64,000 nt of DNA from Cucumis sativus (Eukaryota > Streptophyta > Magnoliopsida > Cucurbitales > Cucurbitaceae), in NCBI RefSeq assembly GCF_000004075.3, contig NC_026657.2, positions 37,744,732 through 37,808,731 of the forward strand, read 5' to 3'. Position 1 is the first letter of the stretch. Each line of letters begins with the position of its first letter. The notes below the pieces were generated by a model, which was given only the letters and a program-made list of their open reading frames with translations, was not told the DNA's origin and made no database searches. A program made the position numbers and the translations under genes. Positions 1-12,861 of the stretch are shown piece by piece.

Positions 1-54
1 TCTTTCCACAAAAACAAAAACCTTATCAAACTAAGGTATGATTCATTTTACACT

Positions 55-3000
55 TTATTGCAAAGCACCATTGCAATATATCTTGCTCTCCTCCATGGCC
101 AATCTTTGGTGTAATCCCCTTTGATGGCTAAGAAACTCCATGAACAATTCCTTCATGTGCTTTGCATTCAAATACTCGTTTGTTCCTACTTTCACAACCT
201 TCAGCTCCCAAGCCCTCCCATCTTTTTCATTGCCAAATTTATTCTGTAACCAATCAAAGATCAATAGCAACAACCATCACATCAAAAGTAGGATACCAGG
301 TTAGATTCGTGCATTATTTCCTAAGCTACATTGTGTCTATCATCACTTGTTCAATAACGATTCTAGATCGTCTATTCCATCATTTTCTTGTGAGACTAAT
401 TATATTGGCATGATAGAGAGTGAGTCTGAAAAGATTAAAACACCTTGATCTATTTCAAAATCGTTCAGAAAATGCTTTTAATCATTCAAAATCAAACGTA
501 ACAGTTCAAAAATTGTGTTTAAAAGTGTGAAACTAAACATTATATGGATTTTGAGTGATTAAAAGTGTGATTTTAAACATGACAAATGTTAAAATCACCC
601 TGAAACTTGAGCAGATCATGTGGAACTATCTAGAAGAAACTTGAAAGCATCAGAGACTTCAGAACATGATACACGCTGTTCAAAATTAATTAAATATTGA
701 ACATCTCTTTCATTTTTCAAAATTAACGTCAAATGCAACTCTATGAGAGATCAATAGAGCCACTCCTGTTACTACAAAAACGTCCAAAGAGTAAATAAGA
801 ACTCACTCCAGAGTCTAGAACCATAGCCCCAGCCGCCAATGTCCCAAAAGTTTCGTGCCTTGCAATTCTTCCAGTTACTACCAAGGGCCTGCAGAAAATG
901 ATTGGAAACACTCAAACTATAAAATGGAATAAAATCTCAACAGTCAAGGATTTATAGAAGCTACGCGTTGAATTGTAATCAAGTTCCAGCTTTATCATTA
1001 CACTATAAAATTTTCTTGTTTGTTAACTGAGACCAGGTAAGATATTTCCTTAGAAAGAGTTAAATGATTAAATCAGAGAGAGAGAGAGAGAGAGAAAAGT
1101 TTACCTTCCTTGGGAGGATAAAATGACATGATCTGGACTGTCCAAAAAATCATACAACCTCTTTAGTTTCCTTCTGCAATTCATTACAACAGCTCCCCTT
1201 GCATATAACTCAAATGTTAAGCTTGGAAAGATGTGTACTCGAGGTGAGATCAAAGTTTCTTCATATAAGAATTTGGCAAGTTTTACAGGAGAAAATCCTT
1301 TATCGAGATTCTCGAGTAAAATCATGTACTGATACTTCACTCCACCAATATCAGTATCTTGCTCGATTACGTCACTCTTTCTGGAACTGAGAGACTGTCG
1401 GTCTACGGGAAGGAAAAATAAGTTCAATTAAAAAACAGAACAGGGATTAAGAAGTGTTAAATGGTGCTTGGTGCATGATTATTGACTACGATACCACAAT
1501 TTCAATTGGAGAAATAATATTTGCCCCAAAGATCTCATTATCCACACTTATGAGATAACTGAGACATTGGGCTCATTCCTTAAACAACGAATTATACCTT
1601 CCCATGGCTCTACGTCCCCAGAAGAACGTTTGGCACGTCGTGTTTCCTACAAATGGAGAGAGCCATCAAATACTGATTAAAAAAAAAGTGAAATGATGTA
1701 TGGAATGGACCCCTCCGATGAAATGAAAGTTGGAACGTAAGAACTTATTGCTCTAGACATAGTACTCACCTGGTCCATGCGTTCAAAAAAAGAAAGCCGG
1801 TGTTTTAATTTTAGGCTGCAGTCATCCTTCTGACAAGCACCACCGCCATTATGGGTGGGAAGACGATCTTCAGAACAGATATCGCCTCTATTCATTCTGG
1901 TTTCGATTTTCTCCCTAACATTTCTGAAGAAGGTTGCTAACACTGTGTCATTAATTTTATCAAATTGAATTTGGCACATGTTAGCAATACTGGCAATTGT
2001 CAAATTTCCAGAGTTTGGACCATGCTGCCATAAAAGGATAAAGTTGCATAAGCATTCTTCTTCTCCATTTGCATAAGAGTGTTCAAGATAATCCACCTAC
2101 CAATGCACGAGTCATGGAGAAAATGAAAATGCCAAGTCTTCTAATTGAATTGATACTATATGAAAATTCGAATTAAGCATTCTTCAAAAATCCAATATAT
2201 AATTGTTCATCAACTATGGGACTTGTAAATAAAAACAACTATATCCAATGACATGAGATTTTTTGGGTTAAACCAAAAACAAAGTCAGGAGGGTTCATAC
2301 AAGTGGATAATACCATATCAACTCGAAGATATGAGGGCCGTTGTCCATGATAGTATAAGTGCTCATATGACCAACTCATAGATAGATGTCATGTCACTGA
2401 TTGCATATAAATATGGTGTACTTAATGGAGCTAATAAACAATCATCACTTTAATCCTTAAATTTTGAAACAACTCAGAACTTAATAAAAAGAAATGAAGT
2501 TTTACAAAATTTTAAGAATTAAAATGCACAAAAGAGTTAGAATAAAATATTGAAGTTTCAAATTCATATATAGAATCAAGGAAAAACAATATTTTATCCA
2601 TATTCCAAAATAATTTCAGAAAGTTCATTTTAAGATCAGTAAAACGGCAACTGTAAACCATGCATAATCTCTGAAACAAACCTTCCAAAACTCATACTAC
2701 ACTATGGCATATGGAATAGTCTTACACCATCTATGATCCTTAAAATAATACAAACAAAAGAAAAAACAAATAAACAAACAAACAACAACAACAACTCCAC
2801 CACTAGAGAGACTATCTTCAGTATGAGAACGAAAATCACCAAACAAAGTTTCTAAACAAAGGTCCTGCTCGAAAAAGTTAGAAGTAACTCAGAGACTAAA
2901 ATTTGAAACAAAAGGAATCAGAGATGAACTCAGAATCAAACAATAGGAGAAGTATAAAGCAAATGAACGAACCCCTTCCAGACGAGCGTCGTAGAAGCGA

Positions 3001-3293
3001 ACATCATCGGCTCGAGAGGAGTAAGAAGCGCAAACGGGCATTCCAGGGTGGACGTTAGGGCATTCGTAATCCTGCAACTGTCTGGACAAAGGCCGAAACC
3101 GAGCTTCGAAGACGCTCAACTCCAATAAGCTCTGGAAATGATCGGCGTCGAACACATTGTCATGTTCCTTAGAGAACTCGCAATGACTGACCCTAAGAAC
3201 ATCGCCTTCGAGTTTCACGGTGGCATTGTACCACGCGTCATCGTCGCTCAGAAACTCCAAGTCGCCGGAGGAGGAGTCTCCGACGGAGAGCAT
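55..3293 (-). CDS. SAWADEE-domain protein, six exons, 421 aa
   Basis: Six exons (minus strand): 3293-2973, 2096-1770, 1646-1598, 1402-1105, 888-807, 243-55; 1266 nt in total, one open frame, stop TAA at 55-57. Residues about 10-180 look like a SAWADEE domain, the tandem-Tudor-like fold that reads histone H3 tails in SHH1: an N-terminal DDAWY motif, an RFRPLSRQLQDYECPNV stretch, an FYDARLEGV strand, then GEEECLCNFILLW with a C-x-C pair. There is no homeodomain, unlike SHH1/SHH2. The C-terminal half (from RLYDFLDSPDHVI and RPLVVTGRIARHETFG to the end) is well formed but I cannot name its fold. The open frame continues 5' of 3293, but only a GTG lies there (3374) before a stop, so the ATG at 3293 is the chosen start. 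The last junction (888-807 to 243-55) rests on phase alone, and a small exon could be missing between them. A chromatin-reader role is inferred from the family. Confidence 0.72.
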
Positions 3294-4105
3294 GACCGGA
3301 GAAACTGGACCGAAGTTAGAGAGAAATTGCCGAAAATTGGAGCGGAGACGATTTTTGGGATTGTTGTTAGACACTTTTACACTAAAAATGACGTCACTAT
3401 TAAATATGATTACTTTATTTTCTTATGATGTGACATTTTTTTTTTTACTTTTTTTACAATAAATTTGCAAATGAAATGGAAATATTTGAATTTGGAGGAG
3501 AAAATGAAGGAATTTACTCTAAGAAGAAGTAAAAATTGGAGAATTTGATAGTGACAAAGAAGGGATTAGAAGTATGGAAATTTCTTTTTAAAAAATGGGG
3601 GTTAAGATTTAGAAAGAAGAAAAATAGTTGAGATTTGGAGAAAGAAAGGAAGGGAAGAAACAAATTTGTTGTATTTTGTAAAGGAACTATATGCTAAATT
3701 TCTCTAATTTGTTAAGAGACTTGTGAGGATGATGAGTGGAATGACTTTGATGGATTGAGTTAGGAGAATGAAAATGGGAAGGGATGCGATCTCATAAAGA
3801 TTAGCCCTAAATTCACAATTACCCATTCTTGTTTTTATCTTCCAATATATCACAACTTTCAACCTTCCAATATTTAATCTTAAATTAATTTTACACTTTT
3901 ATAAGTAATTTAGGGTGGTTTTATCAAAAAAATTTTATGCATATTGGACATTTTCAAGATTAGTAACCGATACATGTGATGCACGTGAAAACCACACACG
4001 AAAAGTCTTGTAGTTTTAATATATAACTTTATAAAATTAGAACAATTATTTATAGATAATTAAATTAGGGTTTACTTAATGAGTGAGAATATAAAAGCTG
4101 ATTAA
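3294..4105. other. Intergenic: 5' flank of SAWADEE gene and 3' flank of TPD1-like gene
   Basis: The part next to 3293 is the presumed promoter and 5' leader of the SAWADEE gene. From about 3480 to 3790 the plus strand is strongly purine-rich (runs of GAAG, AAGAAG, GGAAG). No supported gene or RNA was seen. Confidence 0.5.
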
Positions 4106-4713
4106 CTAAGAACAGGCAACTTGAGAGAAGAGAGGGCTGAAAGGGAAGGCATTATCCCAAGCATAAGTGAAGGAGATTGGTGATGAGTTGAAGATTGGTT
4201 GACCATTGTTAACCAAACACACTGACCCAGCAACCATTAGTATGGATTCATCAACCTTTTCAACTGTGTTAAACCCATTGCAATCAAATTTCACACTGTA
4301 TTGAGAACAAACACATTTGTTTCTGATTGTTGCTCTCCATTCTTGCTTCCCATTCACTTCTCTTCCAGTTGTACTTTGACTTATTTCTATGTCATTCATC
4401 GAGCATTCGCAATTCCCTATATATATATATCAAATTAATATTTAGTTTTTCAATAAATAAAATAACGGATCACAAGAAATAGAGAATATTTTTCTTAGAT
4501 TCCTAATCCTAAACCACTCTAGAACAACATATAAAAGCCTTAGATTGAGTCTCTATAGTAAGATATAAACTCTCGTGACTTTGTTTTAGATGAACTCGTA
4601 AATGGTGTCATCATACATAATCTTGATGTCAAGGGGTTAAAGAAAATATATATACCTTTGGAGAGGAGACAAAAGAAGAAGAGTAGATAAAAGTAGTTGA
4701 TGGAGGCAACCAT
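4106..4713 (-). CDS. TPD1-like small secreted cysteine-rich protein, 122 aa
   Basis: Two exons (minus strand): 4713-4656 (58 nt) and 4416-4106 (311 nt), giving 123 codons including the TAG stop. Exon 1 encodes a hydrophobic leader (NYFYLLFFFCLLSKG) that should act as a secretion signal. The mature part carries the family hallmarks: NDIEISQSTTG, KCVCSQYSVKFDCNGF, VCLVNNGQPI and FTYAWDNAFPF, ending in VACS. Cysteines are spaced as in TAPETUM DETERMINANT 1. In Arabidopsis, TPD1 is the ligand of the EMS1/EXS receptor kinase in anther cell fate; the shorter TPD1-like paralogues are largely uncharacterised, so this protein's partner and tissue are unknown. It lacks the long N-terminal extension of true TPD1 (about 175 aa). 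The gene appears intact and has a TATA box at 4772-4779. Confidence 0.88.
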
Positions 4714-4771
4714 TATTCTTAATTTGTGATTTTCTTTTTCAATATGAAAAAAGTGTGTGGAAATGTATTCT

Positions 4772-4779
4772 TATTTATA
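4772..4779 (-). promoter_or_regulatory. TATA box of the TPD1-like gene
   Basis: TATAAATA on the minus strand, about 60 bases before the ATG at 4713. The spacing fits a TATA element with a roughly 30-base 5' leader. Confidence 0.55.
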
Positions 4780-5954
4780 AGGACCCCTTTGAAGCGATTC
4801 CATTTAATGGAAAAGTAGAATAACTTTTATTTAAAGTCTTTCCATATAAACCAAATTTTCAAGTAATTTCTTTCTTTCTTTCTTTGTTTTCCTCTTTAAT
4901 AAGAAAACGTTATATTGCATATAGTTTGTAAGATTTTTTTCTTTAAAAAAATTAGTGTAAAGATAAAAAATTTAAATCCAATGAAACAATTCTCATACTA
5001 AATAAATAATCGAAAAACCAAGTTGAACAATCAAAACCGATCAAACTAAAGGTGGTCAGTTGGAAATAAAGAGAGGTTTTGTTAGTGTTTCCAAACCGAT
5101 AACATATTATAAAAATTTCAAAGGATTTTAATTTGACATTGACTAATGGTCGGCTTGTAGTCTTTTATGGTCATGGTTGGTTTCAACATTTACTAAATCT
5201 TTCATGGTTGATTCTTGTGTCAGTTTGGTCTAAAAACCGACTCCAATTGATCGATGTTTACACTAAACTTCTTTGGAACATATTGTCTACTCAATTATTT
5301 AACTTCAAAATGTTTCAAACACATTTCAATTATATTTTCAAACATTTTGAGTATGCTTCAATTGAATTATTTATTGGCAGCTGGTTTAATGTTTAAGGTA
5401 CAGACCCTCAATCAACGAGTTTAAGTGACATATAAAAATTTGATTAAAGCTTGCACAATTTGATAGCCACACTGGACAAACTAATGAGCATGCCATGATT
5501 CATTAGTGGTTAATAATATAATCATTCAATAATATTATTGAATGGAATCCAAAATTCAAATTTGTCTCAAAATTCATTGGTTTGTTCCCATTTCTTTTCT
5601 ATCTAAGAAGAATTCAAAATGACATTAATGGTAGTACTTATGGCAAGTTTATGATGATTATACCATGACCCAATATCTCATATATTCATGGTATTAAATG
5701 TACCATTAATTTGTTACTATGAGTCTTCTTGTAGTTGGCTGATGATTTTGTGTCTTAAAAGTAAAAATAAAAATAAGTATAGTAATGGGTTTGCCATATT
5801 TAGTTTCCTACTATATTTATTTCAAGAAAATGGTAAAGATATCATTCAATTTTAAAGATAATTAGTGTTTTTTTTTTTCCTTTGAAGAATTCAATTGATG
5901 TGAAGGTCATTTATTCTACAAAACAAACGTGGTGTTCTTGCACAAAGATATCAT
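4780..5954. other. Intergenic, AT-rich
   Basis: The stretch between the TPD1-like promoter and the 3' end of the cysteinyl-tRNA synthetase gene. It has a CTTT-rich microsatellite near 4868-4885. The 87-codon open frame at 5133-5396 has no family signature, and I do not treat it as a gene. Confidence 0.5.
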
Positions 5955-8900
5955 TCAAGTTGAAGAAGCCTGGTGTTCTTGAAGTGCAAGAGGGACAGTG
6001 GGTCTCCAAGTTGTCCCATTAGGGCCATCCATTAGAGAAATTCCAACAGCAGCTAGATCAGTCCTGATTGAATCAGATTTTTCATACTCCTTATTCTTTC
6101 TTGCTGCATTCCTTTCTTCTATTTTCTGTAATACTTGATCGTTCGTCATCTTTGCACGCGTTAAAGCCTTTTCCTTCAATTGTTGTAGAGCCTGTGCCAG
6201 AAAAGTTGTTAAGTCAGTTTGTTTCCAAATAAACATACCAAAGGCAGCTACAGTGGCATGACAGACTACTGAGTGACAAAGCAAGAAGGTTCTATTAAGT
6301 TACTGGCTGACTTGTCCAAACCAAATTTCAAAATTTTCTACATTGTTATCAGTTTCTGAAGGGTGAGCTATACTTCTTACCCCAAGGTTGAGGAAGAAAA
6401 GCATTTACTTATATATTGAAGTCTTATAGATTATTCCATGATTTTATTATAGTAACATCAACCCATTTCTACCTCAGAGTAACTAGCAGGCATTAGTCCT
6501 AAGATGGATAACACATTTCCAATTATCTTCTCCAAAGCTGCAAGGGATTCCATTCGAAATTCCTGCTTCTTTCCCTGTATGGATTTGAATTACACGTGTT
6601 ACAAAGGATGTAAGCAGCATCAAGTTAACAAAATATGGGAGTGGGGTGTGTGTGTGTTCATTTTTACATTCAGTTTCAGTCTTAAACTAGACAAGCTCCC
6701 TAATTTATCTTTTAGATGAATTAAATAAATATGTGAACCTCCTCAGTAGATGACAATGATCTTACCACAACTTTAATCAATAGATAGTACTGAATGAAAC
6801 ACAGGGTCACTGATGCAGTTAACCAACCATTATCTATATCAGAATAAATCGAGCTACTCTTATGTGTAATACCTTGCGAGTATGTAATAAATCATTGATA
6901 ATTTTCAAAGGATCTGATAACGCTGCCAAAACCACAGGAGTGTGAATATCATCAGACATTGAAGTCAGAAAAACATTGGAGAATTTGTTGATTTCTTCCA
7001 CCAAACTTGGGGCAATGGGACCCTTAAAACTTGATTCATCTTCCTGGCTAATGACAGTTCTACAGTCATCAAGAGTCTGCAGCCATTCAAATTTAGTGAA
7101 ATTAAATGATAATAATCTCTACGTTAAAGACATTTGAGCATCTTATATATGATACAGGAACAATCAGGTGGGTGGGTTGAAGAGATTAGATATATTATTT
7201 ATATCAGTGGCAGTTGTATTGTATCTATTGAAACAGCGTGATGTTATCATGTGTACTGTCTACCCCTATTCTTGGAAGTGTCTACTTAGCCATGATAGCA
7301 GTTGCAATAACTGTATAAATATGCTTTCTCGCCATATCGAGTAACTCAATTGGCATACAAGTGTGTCACACTAAGTCTATAGTTCAAATCTCCCAACCCC
7401 AATTGTACTTAAAAGAAAAGAAAATTTATGATTTCTCATTTTAAAAAGTGTATGCTGGAATACCTGATAGATGTAAAAAATGCGATCTGAAGCACTTTCA
7501 AGGAGTAAATCGGAGTAGTTGATTGGAGAACGATAATGTGTCCCCAACAAGAAAAGCCTCAAAGCAAGTGGATGGTAAAGATCGATCACCTGGCAAGGTA
7601 TAGTTATCATATTGACAACTGATTCTTGTAATAAAATGAAACAACAAAAATAAAATCCTGCAAAGAAATTCTATAAGGTTCATTGTTCAAAATGAAGAAA
7701 AAGTTAAGAGAAAAAAAAAAATGGGGAAGTCTAAATGAAAACTTTTTAAATCCTACCTGCCGAATGGTGAAAAAGTTCCCAAGAGATTTAGACATTTTCT
7801 CCGAGTCAATTGTCACAAAACCATTATGAACCCAGTAGCTTACATTACTTGTTCTGCAAGCAGCACAGCTCTGAGCTATTTCATTTTCATGGTGGGGAAA
7901 CACAAGATCCATCCCTCCACCATGTATATCGAAAGAATACCCCAGATAAGACGCACTCATGGCACTACACTCTATATGCCAACCAGGCCTTCCAGGACCC
8001 CATGGACTTTCCCAAAATGGTTCCCCCTCCTTTGCAGACTGCATCATACCATAAGACTTTCAACAATAATACAAAAACAGGTCACAGATGTGAAAGATAA
8101 GCAAGGCTCTGTCACACAATTTTGAAGTGCTGTCATGCTGTGTTTATCTTTGTTGATTAAACTGATACAGCAGCTCAACTGTACTTAAAATAAAGCTCCA
8201 ACTTTTTGATAGAGTCGTTTATCTTTTGTTATTCGTCTTCAATTCAAAAAAAAAATTTGTCCAACCCTTTCATTTAGAGAATCTCGTGGTTTGATGCTAT
8301 GCAGGGAACACTTAACAATAATACAAGGCAATCAGATTGACCTTCCACAAAGCAAAATCGGCAGGGTTTTTCTTCCTGGAGTCCACAGAAACTCGCTCTC
8401 CAGCTCGATTATCCTCTAATTTTCGACCAGACAATTGTCCATATTCTGGAAATTTGTCCACGTTAAAGTATACGTCACCATCAACAGAATAGGCATACCC
8501 ATTATCAAGAATCTGTCAAGACACAAGAAACACTTAATGGCTTGTCATGCACACCTCCTTCCTCGCCTAGAATCCACCAGTGTAAGACAAGCAGATAAAC
8601 ACATAGAGCATAAAAGAATTTAACAAGTGAACAATGTATACTTATTGAAATAAAAGATGGTTTCAAGGCTAGTTAAAAAACCAGGATAATACAATTGCAA
8701 TAACTTCTATCAAATTATGACCACAAATCAAGTAAAAATTTACCTGCTTTATCATGTCAATAATCTGGGGCATGTGGTCCGAAACTTGGGGTTCAACTGA
8801 AGGAGGCAAACAATGAAGATACATCATATCCCGGCGGAATTCTTCACAATAACGTCTACTTAAATTTAGTGGATCTTCCCCCAACTCATTTGCTCTAGCA

Positions 8901-10542
8901 ATTATCTACAGAATTTGAAAAGTGCAGACTCAGGATCCTGTCATAGCATTATGAAAAAAGTTGGTAACAAGATAGAAAAAACATTATAATTTCAAGCATT
9001 AAACAAGTGCAAAAGGTTCCAGTTGGCTACATGGAATAAAAGAGACAACGGAAATCTATCTCCTAAGCATATATGATTTAACAACTAGGAAGGTAGAATG
9101 AATTTGAGATATATTTGACAAAAAAACAGAATTGAATTTTAGTTATATTTCAAAACACTTAACCAGTGGAGAGGATGTAGGAAATGGGGAAACAGCAAAT
9201 CAACATTTCTTTAAGTTCGAAAAATTGAAAGGGGTTTAGGGTTGGATCTCCATATGAAAAATCACATTTATGAAAACAGTCTTGATAAATCTGCCCTCTT
9301 ATTATCCGTTGGTATTAGTCCATTCCAAGATCGCTGACATGTTGGACAAGCCTACTCGGTATATTCCTTAGGAAGAAGTTGATTTGGACAGGGGTACATC
9401 TTGTTAAATAGGACTATGCAGCGGTGACCTTGGTATACTCCAAGCAAAGAAACTTAGCCTTCTTTACTACAGGATGGTGGAATGCTTTAATGACTACTAT
9501 CTTATGAAACTAGGAGCCGTGCCATACCAACATTGAAATCAACCAAAGAAAGTATAACCCAATCTCTTAATGCATTTACATTCACTGGCACAAAGCTGAG
9601 ACTTAATCCCAAAATTAAACTTCATTAACCTTCACTAAAAAAATCAACCAAAGAAAGTAACCTATATGTTCTTCCGGAAAATTAAATTTCATTAAGCACT
9701 AAAATTTAGCAACCAATTGCACTATTCAATCACCCTATCCAAAGTGATACCCCTTTTGAGAAAAGAAAATGAAAGCCATTCACTACAGCAGATGTATCTT
9801 ATAAATCATAGAATCAAGCAAAAAGTAACTGAAGGGGGAGAAAATTCAATCACTTTTCGTTCTCGATCATCTTGTTATTATCAATCTATCCCCTTTAAAG
9901 GAAGAGGCAATGTATGTACAAGGGAGGCAACAATCTAAGCCAGGACAAATGCAGTTTGTTACATAAATGCCACCATTTTAGCAAATTCACTCACTTTATC
10001 ATCCACATCGGTGAAATTGCGAACATAAAGAACTTCGTATCCCAAATGCCTCAAATATCTGGTTACATAAACACGATTGTATCATCAAATGTAATATAAA
10101 TACGAATACCTTTAAATGGGGGCAAAAAAAACAAGGCAAAGCTTAGAAAGAGTAAATACCTATAGAGAACATCGAATGTAACATAAACACGAGCATGGCC
10201 GATATGGCTGAGATCATAGGCAGTAACACCGCATACATACATTCCTACTTTGCCTTCGACCTTAGGCTTGAACACCTCCTTCTTCCTACTCATTGTGTTG
10301 TGTAGCCACAGTTCCGAGGAAGTACTATCATGCCTAAGGGCGTTTATTTCTTTGAGATTCGGCGCACTGACGGGGAGCTGAGATGAGGTGGGAGAAGAAG
10401 TGAAACGAGCGAAAGTTGTAGCAGAATTGAAGAATGAGAAATGGGAATTGCGAAGAGTTCTGCGGAGAAAGGCCTGAGAGAGTGAAACGGGGGTGAATCG
10501 AGTTAACGTTAATGGATTGTAGAACTTAAGGAGGGAAGCCAT
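5955..10542 (-). CDS. SYCO: Cysteinyl-tRNA synthetase, organelle-targeted type, 576 aa
   Basis: Nine exons (minus strand): 10542-10160, 10058-9995, 8905-8744, 8512-8342, 8038-7757, 7589-7464, 7076-6873, 6574-6473, 6191-5955; 1731 nt. The enzyme joins cysteine to tRNA-Cys using ATP (class I synthetase). The HIGH signature is at residues 113-116 (DLSHIGHA) and KMSKS at 341-345 ([13 protein letters not shown]). Likely zinc ligands, by comparison with E. coli CysRS, are C104 (MYVCG), C284 (WHIECS), H309 and E313 (FPHHENE). Residues 1 to about 75 are rich in Ser, Arg, Leu and Phe and poor in acidic residues, as expected for a chloroplast/mitochondrial transit peptide. This matches the Arabidopsis organellar enzyme (At2g31170) rather than the cytosolic ones. 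The C-terminal segment ([20 protein letters not shown]) is the usual helical anticodon-binding tail. Nothing looks broken. Intron 6 carries a SINE-like scrap (7327-7408). Confidence 0.95.
7327..7408 (+). repeat. SINE-like tRNA-derived fragment in CysRS intron
   Basis: An A-box-like segment (around 7339-7357, containing CTCAATTGGCATA) is followed about 40 bases later by a B-box-like segment, GTTCAAATCTCCC (7382-7394). The spacing and order resemble the promoter of a tRNA-derived SINE. It lies in the intron between the CysRS exons at 7464-7589 and 6873-7076. It does not fold into a complete tRNA by eye. Confidence 0.45.
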
Positions 10543-12861
10543 TGTTACTCTGTTCTTCCTCTGCCCCCTTTCCTCTTCCTCTTGGTTATGGCGCTAGTTT
10601 GATATACATTATCCGCGATTCTTAACTCGAACTTTTAACTCACGAGTTCACTCACATCCACCCAAGCGATTAGCGAAGTCTGCCCTTTTTCTTTTGTTCA
10701 TTTCTTTTACTTTGTAATTCGTCTTTATAATTTATCTATATTTTTAATCTTAAAAATTTTCATAATCCCATGAAACTCTTGAAATGAGTAAAAAAATAAA
10801 AATCATAATACTCTCACCATTATTAGTTTCCTAAACCTCTAACATCAGTGAGTGATTGATAATATGTAAATATATATTTATATTATACATGAAATTCATA
10901 TCTTTCGACTTATTAATTTCAGATCATCTTAATACAATTAAAGTTCAAGATCGAATAACTAAAGGAAAAAGTATTTCATCTCAGGTTATCTTGATGCCAC
11001 TAAGGCCCAAGATTCAATAACTAAAGAAAAAATTATTTCATCTGGGGACATCACGAGGCAATGTATGTTTGAGATCTAATAAAATAAAGACAAAATTCTT
11101 TCATCTTAAACAATCTCGATGCCACTGAGGCTCGAGATCCAATAACTAAAAGAAGAATTATTTCATCTTAGGACATTGTATACCCGAATCAAATAAATTA
11201 AAGGTAGAATTCTTTCACCCAGGGCATCTCGATGCCACCAAGGTCCAAGATCGTGTATCATGATCTACACGATCGTTTAAATTTGAAAGTAATTGTTAAA
11301 AAAAATAAATACAACTCGAAAAACCTAACCAAACCGATATTTTAAGGGTAGGGTTGGTAATACAATTTGGGCGTGTTACCATTCCAACCAACCTAAAAAT
11401 ATAAACACGGGGATAGAATATAATTCAACCCAACCAAACTCGTTTACACCCCTAAATTGTTAGTATATGAACAAAAACGGTTAAAATACCATACGGTAAA
11501 ACTATCTTGAAATTAAACAAAAATAATGATGATAATTAAATTCAAAATAATAGTATGTGTAGCGACATTTTAAAAAAATTAAAAATATAATAAAATCTGT
11601 CAATGAAAGATATCTATCATTGATAGATCATGTTGCAAATATTGATCTATCGTTAATAGATAGAGTTCTTAGCAATAAAAATCTATTATTGATAAATTTT
11701 ATCATATTTACAATTTTTATAAGAATGTGATATACTTAATTATTATTTCTAAAATTGTTATCAATCATAAATACCAAGAGTTAATTTGATATAAAATATA
11801 AATTTTCAAGTTTAGAAGGTTTAGAGTTAATTTGATATAAAATACAAATTTTCATTCAAAACTAACAATGGAGGCAATGCCTTGAAAACTTTCAAAAGTT
11901 CAAAAATATTTTGACAAAAAATGCAAAGTCTACAAGTATTTTGTATAATTTCGACTTCTATCATAATTTAAAATTTTGTTATATTTTATAAATATTTTAA
12001 AACAATTTTGTTACTTACTCATTCATAACATTTTATACATTAAACTTTTTAAAATCAAGCAAATTCATACGACTTTTTAAAATCAAGCAAATTCATACGA
12101 CCAACTCGACTATGGGCGATCTAATTCAACCCACTCTATATATATTGAAGTTAGATCAAGTAGAATCCTTCCATTCCCTCAACGACATTGAAAGAGATCT
12201 ACTCACTCAAATTGGACAACTGGAACCTCTTCACCATGATTTGATACTAATTCTGATTCTTTGTGCTCCCGCAACACAAATCATAATTGATAGCATAAAC
12301 CTATTAAACACAGTTTCACAATAAAGAAGACATCCTGAAACAAACAAGTATTATAGGTAAAACACACCCACACACACACGCAACCAAATTTTGGCTAACA
12401 TACTGAAGTGATATCAAAACATGGTTATAACATAGCTTTCTTGAAAAGCCTAATTTTTTCTTAACTCGTTTTGCTAAGAAAAACATAATAAAACGTGTAA
12501 TTTTTTGTACACACACACAAAAGCAATTAGTGGGGGGCAAATGTGAATGAGAAGTATGATTAAAATGATGTTTAGTCCCAATTGGGTAACAAAGATGATG
12601 AACGTTTATATAGCTGAGGGACTCCTTAAAACTAATGATGAAATGCAGACCAAAGTAATGTCTAATAGATATGACTATCAAAATCAAAATGAAGCACGCA
12701 AACAAGTTTAGCTTCTTCCAGACTGCTTTAGCCAGAAACGGGTCACCCGAACAACAAGATGATTAGGCTCATTTGCTTCAACTGTTAGAAATTCTGAGTG
12801 CTTTCCGCAGGAGTTAGATGCATCTGAGCTGGAGATGTAATTGATATCGAAATTGGTCCCT
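10543..12861. other. Intergenic with tandem and AT-rich repeats
   Basis: The CysRS promoter side (10543 to about 10700) is followed by an imperfect tandem array (10905-11260, listed separately), a segment of CCAACC/AACC-rich sequence at 11320-11460, and AT-rich repeat sequence at 11570-11760 with the words ATCTATCATTGATAGATCA and ATCGTTAATAGAT. A direct duplication of about 28 bases, TTTTTAAAATCAAGCAAATTCATACGAC, occurs at about 12044-12102 (two adjacent copies). No gene was seen. Confidence 0.55.
10905..11260 (+). repeat. Imperfect tandem repeat, about 115-120 bp period
   Basis: The phrase 'ctcgatgccactgaggc..gagatccaataactaaa' recurs with changes near 10926, 10990, 11114 and 11226. Related half-units near 11050 and 11165 each end in 'agaattctttcat/c'. 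Units diverge by perhaps 20-30% by eye. Confidence 0.6.

Noticed and set aside
3294..3374. N-terminal extension of the SAWADEE gene from a GTG
   Set aside because: It has no ATG; plant nuclear genes very rarely start at GTG, and the ATG at 3293 precedes the domain correctly.
5133..5396. 87-codon plus-strand frame
   Set aside because: AT-rich, no motif, no nearby promoter or splice signals that extend it.
7327..7408. A functional tRNA gene
   Set aside because: No acceptor stem pairing or anticodon arm was found; only the promoter-like boxes are present.
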